In this document: positions 51,418 through 59,982 of the stretch, one piece after another | Numbering within the stretch: position 1 is the stretch's first letter | Layout: each line of letters opens with the position of its first letter | From: Vespula vulgaris | Lineage: Eukaryota > Arthropoda > Insecta > Hymenoptera > Vespidae | DNA: 64,000 nt | Direction: 5' to 3' | Assembly: GCF_905475345.1 (NCBI RefSeq) | Contig: NC_066593.1 | Location: 1,252,274-1,316,273 of the forward strand | Made by a program: the position numbers and the translations under genes | The notes under the pieces: model-generated | Seen by the model: the letters and a program-made list of their open reading frames with translations, nothing else | What the model was told of the DNA's origin: nothing | Databases searched by the model: none

Positions 51418-53715
51418 CATGAGTCTCGAGAACGAAAAAGAATCATAAAAAGGAAGCCACGGGAATATGGTAGAGGGAACGCAGGTTACTTATTCCATCA
51501 CATTGCGGACTGAAAAATATATATATATATATTTAAATAAATATATATATATATATGCATATTTCTTTCCTTCTAAGTTCATCATCGCATTTCCAGCTTT
51601 ACGCATTAACATATTTTTCTTTCGTCCGTTTAGACCTCCATAGCCACGTGGTGTCCCATATGCGATAAACGTGTAAGCGATAAAGGAAAAGACACCGATC
51701 GACTTTTAGGGCACGTTCGAAGAAATCATCGAAAAATCTCTGCTCTGGGATTGGATAATCACGTAAATATCGATGATATTTTTCTATGTCTGTCTCTCTC
51801 TCTCTCTCTCTTTCTTTTTCTCTTTGAATATTTCATCGATTAAGAGGAATTTTGTATTATTATTCTTTTCTCCTTTTTTATCCTCTCCTTCTTCTTGTAT
51901 TTTATTTATTTTTTCTTTTCAACAAACGAGTAGCACTCACAAAGAAACGTTTCTATCTATAGTACATAGAAGTAGTACGGGATTGCCCTTACGCTTGTTT
52001 CTTTATCTCTATGTGTTCCACCTTCAACCCCTTTACTCTTATCACCCGTGTTACATTCTTGAACCGTGACTCGTCTCTTTTACCTCGTGAAACGTATAAA
52101 GTCTTGGAATGGACGCAAAAGGAGAACCCTCCAGTTTCTTCCCTCTCATAAAACGTCGAACGAATGCCGAGCGTGAAAAGAATTCCGAGGCATCGTCGCG
52201 GGAAATCGATCTTTATGATGCATTCACGTAAAGGCTCGTTTCGAATGGGAATATTCGTTTACTCGTTCGATAGATACAAGATGTTTTATAATGCGTTTCA
52301 ACCTCGAACGATCATACACACGCGCACACACACTCACACACATACACACATGTATGTATGTACGTATATTTCTTTTTATGATTTTATTAGATACGACATT
52401 TTCTTATTGATCCAATTTTTTTATTATTGTTGTTGTTATTATTATTATTATTCTTTTTTTAGGAAAACGGTGAACAAATTTTGGAAAGACAACAATCGAA
52501 CGGCACGGCACAAGCAAAGCTTTCTAATACGAAGGAAAAAGATAGAAAGAGAATCTACACGACCCGTGGTATATCTACGCGATGTAGAAACATTTAAGAA
52601 GATTCTTTGGGTCTTCGTAATTTTTTTTTGTTTTTTTTGTTTCGTCTCGTTTTGTTTTGTTTTCTAGTGGACACATGGAAGTCGCACGACGAGAAAAAGA
52701 TCTGTCCTCAATGCAGAAAGGAACTTGTACCAGCATTGCACACACGCAGACACAACTTGACAACGTCTCATATGGCAGCGACTTGTCTCCTGGGGTAATT
52801 AGTATACCGATTGACGATTTTACAAAAAAAGTTTAGCAGCTTTTTCTTTCTTTTCTTTTCTTCTTTTATTATTTCTCTCGTTCGCTCCCATCTCCGAAAG
52901 ATTTCATTCCCGTATAATTTTCTTTTTCTTTCTTTTTTCTCTTTTTTTGTTCTTCTCTTTCTTTCTTTTTTTTAAATTAACGATTGCGAAAAGAAGAGAG
53001 GTAGGAAACGTTTGAGCATTTAAAAGCAGAGCACGATAAAACGAAAGAGGGACACGCCTCTCCGAGTTTTTGGTCAGTGCACGGATCCAACGATTAATTT
53101 TCCGCGCACTCCGCGAGCGTCCCCGATGGGAGAGATTAATGACAAGCCCGGGTTCACGAACTTAAGCTCCAACTTGTCAGTTTTAGTCCTGACAATCGTC
53201 CGACCCTTTTAGGCAAAGCTTTGGAAAAGCGCCATTGATTCTCTCGTAATTAATGATTTTTCCAATCGAACTGTATACAGTATCTAGAGTCACGAGCAAG
53301 TAATTTATAGACATCGAACGAGTAAATTAGAAAGCTAAATCGATCGTATCTAGTCCCTAATACCCGTTTTCTCTACGTTCGCGATGATTTAAAATTTTGA
53401 TAGTAAAAAAAAAAAAGAAAAAAGAAAAAAAAAGAATTAAGAGAAAAGAAAAAGAAAAAAGAGAGAGAGAGAAACAAAAATACTGTCCTTTGCGACAGAT
53501 GTTGGCCATTTTGTTTTATACCGTTAATGAAACGCACGAAGAAGATTCGCATGATCTGTCCGGCCTGTGGATACGTTTACGGGACTTACGAGTATAAAAA
53601 TAACGGCCTGGCTCCCTGTCAACCGGATTCCGAGAACTCGCAAGTTCGACTTCCATCTTCGTCCACGAGCTTTCGCGAGAAGGCTACGAGAGAAGAGTCC
53701 TTCTTTCGAGATTAA
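50090..53715 (+). CDS. LITAF-like domain protein, isoform 1 (zinc-finger exon plus first LITAF module), multi-exon
   Basis: Predicted join: 50090-50215 (tentative), 51634-51762, 52463-52568, 52668-52794, 53499-53715. The phases chain as 0, 0, 1, 2, and the joined frame gives 234 residues. Seen: a C-x2-C-x16-H-x4-H motif at residues 49-74, then a LITAF-type domain from about residue 121. That domain has CPQC (133-136), a hydrophobic ATCLLGCWPFCFIPL core (about 157-172) and CPAC (183-186) followed by GYVYGTYEY. Known of the family: LITAF domains carry two CxxC knuckles that jointly bind zinc and flank a hydrophobic segment which inserts into the cytosolic face of late endosomal/lysosomal membranes; several arthropod members are linked to immunity or endosomal sorting. 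Inferred: a membrane-associated endosomal protein, here with an N-terminal finger not typical of LITAF proteins. The LITAF exons are secure; the first exon and the true start are not. Confidence 0.65.
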
Positions 53716-53938
53716 ATCAACGTCGTTCTATATATAAAAAACGATTGAAAACGTTCTCCTATATATATATATATATATATACATACATATACACACACAC
53801 GTACACATATACATACATACATACATCATACATATATATATATATATCTTTTGATTTTTTTCTAATAAAATGTTTACAACGATCGCAGACCTTCTAGAAA
53901 TGCATTTAAAACGTATGAAACGTATTCGTCATTAATTA

Positions 53939-53976
<38 letters not shown>

Positions 53977-55928
53977 GGAAAACTGATCGTACGGATAAAG
54001 ATAAAAATTTACGAAACGGTTAATAAATATTTTAGAAAATTTCTTTTTACGCTTTCAACGAGGATAAATAAATTAACTTAATATTATATCCTACGTAATC
54101 TGAACACACGAGAAGCCACGTTAATAATTATCAACGGAGACGCTCGAGATAATAATTGCGGCTAATCTCTCGTCGTCCTGAGAAGTGAACGGCGTTTTAA
54201 TGACGCCAAGGATAAATTTATGATTTTAGAAAGCGCACTTTTATATACCTCAGAAAGTAGAACGCGATCGGTCTGAAAACGAAGCCAAGCAGCGCTCGTG
54301 GATCTCCGGAACGAAGTTATCCAGAAAGATTTGGCCTTTTGGAAATAGTAAACGAAAAAGGAGTGTTTTTTCGACCAGAGGTTAGTCTATTCCTCGATCA
54401 GAGCTTAGATCTTTCTTATTTGTTTCTTTTTTTTTTCTTTTCTTTTTTTTAATGATCACCGATTGAATAAAAAGAAAGGAAAAAAAGTAAAGAGAAAGTC
54501 TTTTACAAAGAGCTCACGTGACAATCTTTGAAGCTTTCAAAAAAATTGCAATCAACACGTCCTACGATATATGTTAAAATTATCAAATGATATTTGTTTT
54601 ATTGAACAGTGGAAACTTGGAAGTATCACGACAAGAGCTTATTATGTCCGGTGTGTAACGAGGATGCTCTACCTATAGTTTTCACAAAGAGACACATGTT
54701 TTCGAGCTCGAGACTTGGTGCTACTTGCTTGTTAGGGTTAGTTACATCTCTCTCTTTCTCTTATCTGTTCCATTAAATTATCAATGAAACTCTGGTCAGA
54801 CAAAGAATCGGATATAATCAAAGTCATAAATAAGCGAGGTAACAGCCAACAGACAAATATGTCGAAAATTTATCTCCGATAAATACGAAATCGGTCGGAA
54901 GACATAAGTCGATAACGATTAATAGACTAGTTTATACTCCATTATTTCTATCGTAGCATTTCCAACAGAACCAATTCCATTGGTGGAAAATCATTAACGA
55001 AAATAGCCTGGCATTCGTGTATCCTTCAATGAAACAATGCCACACCGTTATAACCATTCGCTTTTCAGATGTTGGCCATTGTGTTTCGTACCTCTGATGT
55101 TGAGTCGAGAGAGACAAGTGAGGCTGGTATGTCCGTTCTGCGGACATAATTACGGAAATTACGCACAGGCGGAAAATAAAAGCGATGACCCGTGGCATCC
55201 TCGTCGTGGACAGCGACGATTAGTCGAAATTACGAGCTCGAAGTTGGACCCTCCCAGTGAACGCGAACATGAACTTAACCCAAACTCGGAATTAGCTGTA
55301 CTAGCTTATCAAGGATTATGGGAGGTGAGAAACGATTTGTTTCTATTTAAACGTATATTCTCAAAAAAAAAAAAAAAAGAAAAAGAATGTATTATCTTTC
55401 TTCTGTTTGTTACTTTTTTCTTTTTAATCGTTTTCTTTATCTATCAATCGTTTCAAACTATTTCCTCGTGTAACATAACCAAAGTCAAACTAGGTTCTTT
55501 TCAACAAACTCGAAACAAAATTTCTGTTAGCCGGTAAAGAAAAAGGATTAACTTTATCGTCGCCTAGTACTTCTCACTCGAGAACGTTTAACGATTCGAA
55601 ACAGGTGCGGGATGCTTCTGAACAAACAGAGAACGTCAACGAGAGAGAAGGTAAAGAAGAAGAAGAAGAAAGAGGAGGAGGAGGAGGAGGAGGAGGAGTC
55701 GAAAGAGGAGGTGCAAGTGTTTCAGAAGTTTTACAGTATCCTAACGGAGAGACAATGTTCCAACCTTCGGAAGGTTGCACCCTTTGTTCGAGGCAGGTCA
55801 CGGGAGATCGTTTCTACGAGACACATCTCGACGAGTTTGACCTGGATTACGATTCCGATTGGTCCATGCGTAATCGTTATCGCGTTAAACGAAATACACG
55901 TCCGTACGATACGTTCTTTGACGATTAA
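50090..55928 (+). CDS. LITAF-like domain protein, isoform 2 (same 5' exons, second LITAF module)
   Basis: Predicted join: 50090-50215 (tentative), 51634-51762, 54254-54380, 54610-54736, 55069-55324, 55605-55928, giving 362 residues. The LITAF domain has CPVC (140-143), ATCLLGCWPLCFVPL and CPFC (191-194) followed by GHNYGNYAQ. The tail is much longer than in isoform 1: a charged region, then poly-Glu and poly-Gly runs, then CTLC and a strongly Asp-rich end finishing in TRPYDTFFDD. The module has no start codon of its own: reading upstream of 54254 in frame reaches TAG at about 54218 with no ATG. It therefore needs a phase-0 upstream exon, and 51634-51762 ends in phase 0. Alternative: a separate second gene whose first exons I failed to see in 53,720-54,250. 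Confidence 0.55.
51634..51762 (+). CDS. zinc-finger exon of the LITAF-like gene
   Basis: 129 nt, 43 codons, phase 0 at both ends. The acceptor is TTTCTTTCGTCCGTTTAG and the donor CAC|GTAAAT. The peptide begins TSIATWCPICDKRV and contains Cys-x2-Cys-x16-His-x4-His (GHVRRNH), spacing compatible with a C2H2- or BED-like finger. There is no Met in the exon, so at least one coding exon lies upstream. It is followed by a GT donor and then an intron containing a CT-rich tract. Its phase-0 end matches the phase-0 starts of both 52463 and 54254, which suggests it is shared. A DNA- or protein-binding role is inference from the motif only. Confidence 0.7.
52463..52568 (+). CDS. linker exon, LITAF module 1
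   Basis: 106 nt, phase 0 to phase 1. The acceptor is TTCTTTTTTTAG|GAAAAC and the donor CGTG|GTATAT. The peptide starts ENGEQILERQQSNG and ends KRIYTTR; it is polar and probably disordered. An in-frame TAG forms the acceptor itself, so this exon cannot start a protein and must be spliced. The single G left at its end joins TG of the next exon to make Val, giving TTR-V-DTW. The second module has the matching junction STR-V-ETW. Confidence 0.65.
52668..52794 (+). CDS. LITAF N-half exon, module 1
   Basis: 127 nt, phase 1 to phase 2. The acceptor is TTTGTTTTCTAG|TGGACA and the donor CTGGG|GTAATT. It encodes DTWKSHDEKKICPQC, the first zinc knuckle, then a basic stretch and the start of the membrane-associating segment AATCLL. 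Its length and both phases are identical to the module 2 exon at 54610-54736. By hand alignment, 18 of 41 residues match. Confidence 0.8.
53080..53260. promoter_or_regulatory. candidate intronic regulatory block in the LITAF-like gene
   Basis: A unique, CpG-rich block within the 704-nt intron 52795-53498. It contains ACGATTAATTTTCC, GAGATTAATGACA and TAATTAAT (53247-53254), three homeodomain-type cores. The corresponding intron of module 2 (332 nt) lacks it. Confidence 0.25.
53499..53715 (+). CDS. LITAF C-half and stop exon, module 1
   Basis: 217 nt including TAA at 53713. The acceptor is CTTTGCGACAG|A. The first A completes Gly, then CWPFCFIPLMKRTKKIRM and the second knuckle CPACGYVYGTYEY follow. 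A polar Ser/Glu-rich tail of about 35 residues ends in SFFRD. CWPxC...IPL...CPxCG...G.Y is the family signature for the C-half of LITAF domains. Confidence 0.8.
53864..53869 (+). promoter_or_regulatory. poly(A) signal after module 1
   Basis: AATAAA lies about 150 nt after the module 1 stop codon, downstream of AT/CA microsatellites. A poly(A) run of about 25 nt follows at 53941. This supports module 1 as a true transcript end rather than a broken exon. Confidence 0.5.
54254..54380 (+). CDS. linker exon, LITAF module 2
   Basis: 127 nt, phase 0 to phase 1. The acceptor is TTTTATATACCTCAG|AAAGTA and the donor AGAG|GTTAGT. The peptide starts KVERDRSENEAKQRS and ends KRKRSVFSTR, basic and probably disordered. 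It contains no Met. It occupies the same position and has the same phases as 52463-52568, but the sequence is largely diverged apart from the TR-V junction. Confidence 0.65.
54610..54736 (+). CDS. LITAF N-half exon, module 2
   Basis: 127 nt, phase 1 to phase 2, exactly matching the size and phases of the module 1 exon. The acceptor is TTTTATTGAACAG|TGG and the donor TTAGG|GTTAGT. It encodes ETWKYHDKSLLCPVC followed by TKRH and GATCLL. Conserved between copies are T-W-K-x-H-D, CPxC, T-x-R-H and ATCLL. Confidence 0.8.
55069..55324 (+). CDS. LITAF C-half exon, module 2, with extended linker
   Basis: 256 nt, phase 2 to phase 0. The acceptor is CATTCGCTTTTCAG|A and the donor TGGGAG|GTGAGA, close to consensus. 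It encodes CWPLCFVPLM, then RLVCPFCGHNYGNYA, then about 50 residues of polar linker ending AVLAYQGLWE. Reading through the donor meets A-rich and T-rich sequence typical of an intron. Confidence 0.75.
55605..55928 (+). CDS. terminal exon of module 2 with acidic/glycine tail and CxxC
   Basis: 324 nt ending TAA at 55926. The acceptor AACAG|GTGCGG is phase 0 and matches the previous exon. It encodes VRDASEQTENVNEREG, a run of Glu, a run of Gly, then SEGCTLCSRQ and an Asp-rich end. The Glu and Gly runs come from a single GAA/GGA-rich repeat read in frame. The frame is also open upstream of the acceptor to about 55,510, so a longer exon using TTAG at about 55,535 with a different upstream donor is possible. 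Confidence 0.6.
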   Translation: MRDASEQTENVNEREGKEEEEERGGGGGGGGVERGGASVSEVLQYPNGETMFQPSEGCTLCSRQVTGDRFYETHLDEFDLDYDSDWSMRNRYRVKRNTRPYDTFFDD

Positions 55929-55933
55929 ATAAA
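55928..55933 (+). promoter_or_regulatory. poly(A) signal overlapping the stop codon of module 2
   Basis: The stop is TAA followed directly by ATAAA, so AATAAA starts on the last base of the stop codon. If used, the 3' UTR would be only about 15-30 nt. No other clear AATAAA is seen in the next 300 bases. Confidence 0.35.
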
Positions 55934-58075
55934 ACCAATAGCTTTAAAAGTTCGTTACAGATTTATTTTAAGTGACAAAAAAAGATGATAATCTTGTATG
56001 AAGTAATCGTTCAAGGTTATCAAGGGATTCTTTGATATGTACAAAGAGAGAGAGAGAGAGAAGAAAAAAAATTCATAAAGCGAACAAAGCGTTTATACCA
56101 ATTTCAGCGTTATATCGATTTCTTAACGATTGTTTCGTACAAATACGATATTCCCTAGTGAATTCAAACGAGAGCAACTAAACCCTTGGTAATTCAGAAA
56201 CGTGCTCCAACTTAAATAAGCTAGTACGTACTCCCTACTTGCAAATAGTTTTGCTTGAACACTCTCGAACGTTTTACCGGTTTTCACTGATGGACGAATA
56301 GCCCATTCCGTAAGGGAATTTGCAGTTTAAGATTTAACTTTGGCTCGTGTCGTTATAGAGAATAGGTACAAAAGAGAATGATCAAAAGAACAAACGTGAA
56401 ACAGAGAAGAGAGAGAGAGAGAGAGACAAAGAGAGAAACAGATTATATGTTAAAGTTGCTACAAGATGATTAACGTTCGACCATTCATCTAACGTTATTA
56501 ATATAGAGTACCAAAGTGAAAGAGGAAGGTGGTACTACATACTCAAAGTCGGAACGAATTGAATCGAACTTTTGAAAGTTCCATTGTTAACAGCTATAAC
56601 TAAGAGGATTCTACGATTTAACAATGGGCCCAAAGAACAAGGAGGACCGAGAATGGCAACGTAATTCGTCTTTGCCGCGCGAAACTTCAAGATAGCTTTA
56701 CTCTAACGAGTGTGGTATACCGTTCTTAAAGAAGTTCCCGGATACGCTTATCTAAACAGTTGGGTTATACACTCTGGGAGATCGTAAATTATGCGTTATA
56801 AGATTCGTGTTAAGCGAAACGTATCGCGTCGTTGACTTTTGCATACATTTTTTTTTTAAAGAAACAAGAAGAACAACAACAACGACCAAAAGAAAAGTAA
56901 AAGAAAAGGAAAAAGAATGAAGATCAAAATGAAGATGAAGAAATAGAAGCAATGTTATCTAATTTTCTCTATCTCTCTATCTCTCTGTCTCTATTTCGAT
57001 CACTTATTTTCTGTTCTCGATATACAAGCAAGAAAGGGTCATCTCCGGCGGGAGTCGGCTTCTCGTTGTCATCGGATGCCAGTCGCACGTTCGCGAAATC
57101 CAATCGGTCGAGCGAGTAGAAAACCGAGAAAGAAAGAGAAAGAGAGAGAAAGAAAGAGAGAGAGAGAGAGAGAGAGGGAGAGAAAGAGGAGGAGAGTTCA
57201 CGTTGCTCTCTTTTCAAGTTTTTCTCGAGTGGAATGACACAGAGAGAAACGTCTCGAAGCTGGCACGTAACGGGCATAAAGCGATCAAACCAATCTCGAC
57301 CATGATCTTACCGTTGGGCAAGAATCGATAGGGTGGACAATATGTGTGTATGTATGTATGTATGACGTACCTATACGTATACATCTATATGTATCTGACC
57401 GATCGAGAATACTTCGATAATTTGATTTCCTTTTAATCAAAAAAAAAAAAAAGAGAGAGAGAAGAGAGAAAAAAAAAAACAAAGAAAAAAATAGAGCACG
57501 ATATATCAAAAGTATATAAAAATTAATGCGATCTATTATACAGATATCCGATAGAATTCCAACGATTTTGCAACGTGATCTCACGATACCAATCCTATCA
57601 AACCTTGGAAATGAAAGAGAAGAATAATAATTGATTGAATTAAATCCTTAACGGATCAGCGAATTGGTGCACTCTTCATCAACGTCCGAGTCACGACGTA
57701 TTCCGACAAATGTAGCAGTACTCGTTCCGTAAACTAACCGTGGGAATCGATAAGAGAAAAAGCTATGAAGTAGCATGTAGAAAGAGGAAGAGAGGAAGAA
57801 CAGAGCGATACTTGTCTATGAACGTGAAGATGCTTCGAAGCGATCGTACCAAACAGAAACACAATGGAAGCTTCGACTTCTTTTTCTTTCTTTCTTTCTT
57901 TCTTCCTTTTTTTCCTTTTTTTTTATTGTTGTTTTAAGTGATCATGAAAGCGGTGCGAGAGTTCGTAAGAAGGCCTTTACAATTAGCATTGCTAACTCAC
58001 CCCACTCTATTTCCTCCTCCTCCACCTCCTCTTACTTCTCCTTCTCTTTAGACACATTTCTCTATGAACGATTCC

Positions 58076-58078
<3 letters not shown>

Positions 58079-58135
<57 letters not shown>
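58079..58135 (+). repeat. (CT)n
   Basis: Uninterrupted run of about 55 bases. Confidence 0.9.
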
Positions 58136-58138
<3 letters not shown>

Positions 58139-58950
58139 GTGAAGGAGTTTCTTCCTCGTTTTCCCTCGTCGATGTTATCCTTCGGTAACAGTGTCTCCCT
58201 TTTTCTACCTTACCTCGCCAGTTGTTCTCGCACGCTTCGCTGCCCACGGAACAAGAGTCCGCGGCTTCATCGAGTCTTCTCTACCGGCTTGTACTGTTAA
58301 CCACGTAGGGTCAACCTTCGACGTTCCGTAATCGATGCTCTTGTTAGTCGTGTTATACGGACACCTACGATACGCTAATCCCTAAAGGTGCTACGCGCGA
58401 ATCTACCAAGATTATTGGATCGTATATCCCCATCGAATCGAGATAAGACTTTATATTAGATTTATCCTTGTAGAAACTCGTTTTGTATCTTTCATTTTAT
58501 ATCGCGAAGATATGCTACTCTCGTCAAAAGGAAAATAAATAAATAAATAAATAAATAAATAAATGTAAGAAAATTGAAAAAAAAAATACAGTAGATAAGA
58601 TACATATGTATATTATAATCGAAAGACGAATCTATCTCTCTCGCCGGACTAAAGAGAACACGTTTATTTATTTTATAAGAATCACGAAAGAGAACAATTT
58701 TATTAGATTATTATGGATATCGCGATAATATATCTATTCTCTTCTCCTTTCTTCTATTTTCTTATCGCATTAATTCACTCGGAAAATTTGTATATCGAAG
58801 CCAAAGTTCTCAGGTAAAGATTTAACTGGCGGACTTTAAACTGTGTCTAACGCGTAATCCGTCTGTAACACATAACAGAGCTGGTCGTAGGGCGATTTAA
58901 GGTGTGGGTAAAGTTATGAATAAGCTTCCACCTAGAGCTCTGCTATATAT

Positions 58951-58999
<49 letters not shown>

Positions 59000-59461
59000 G
59001 ATATATTGTACGGTCCGGAAGGAATTAGCCGAGAGTAATTCTCGGTTGAATCGCGAAAACGTAGTCATGACATACACATTGCTATGCTCGTATCTGTGTA
59101 TACGTACGTGTGTATGTGTATATTCGTGTAAAGTTCGTAAACATTCCACGAACGTATAAAACGTTTAAGAAAGATCGCCTTATGAACGAAGCCAACAAAT
59201 TTTACGATTCATTTCAAAGTTTCATTCTGGTCTTTCATAAAAAAAAAACAAAAAAAGCGAAAAGAAAAAAATTTATAAATAAACGATAAAGTGGATTAAA
59301 CTGGAGATCGACTGAAGTAAAATTGATGAATTAATTTTTTAATTGTGAAATTTCGAAGACTTCCTTCAGATCAGGCCTTTTAATGCTATATTCCAAAGTG
59401 CAAACGGTGGTTCGCGATAACGCTATTAACCAGGCTCGTTGAAAGGGAGAGAATTCTCTTC

Positions 59462-59499
<38 letters not shown>

Positions 59500-59758
59500 G
59501 TCTAATCTTAACGACGATAATGAGTCAACTCCGGTTTAATTAGGACCAGAACAGACACCTAGGTATACAGTCTTTCTCTTCGTCTCTGTCTGCACCGTCA
59601 TTTAAACGTTCTTCTTGCATCTTACTCACTCATACAATTACTACGCGGTACTTAGAATATTTGCAGAGTAAAGATTAATTAATCCTTCTTGAATATTCCT
59701 TGAATGCGAGTAAATATATGAACGTTTAACGTTAAGATCGTTGGATGGAAGTATTTCG

Positions 59759-59795
<37 letters not shown>

Positions 59796-59884
59796 AAAAT
59801 CACGTAAATTTCGTTGAACAATTTACTCTCTGATTCGGCGAGAGAAAAATTGTTACGTGGAAAATAATAACGAAGGAAAAAGAT

Positions 59885-59885
<1 letters not shown>

Positions 59886-59975
<90 letters not shown>
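59886..59975 (+). repeat. (GA)n with GATA interruptions
   Basis: About 90 bases of GA with two GATAGA interruptions. Confidence 0.9.

Positions 59976-59982
<7 letters not shown>

Noticed and set aside
52109..52231. 40-codon intronic frame starting MDAKGEPSSFFPLIKRR, ending at a GTAAAG donor
   Set aside because: It is protein-like, but its phases (class 2-2) fit neither the 51762-52463 junction nor any other junction in the gene, so I left it out of the model.
52164..52667. Long plus frame MPSVKRIPRHRRGKSIF... running through to the LITAF exon
   Set aside because: It crosses a clear intron (CA/TATG microsatellite, T-rich acceptor) and reads exon 52463-52568 out of frame.
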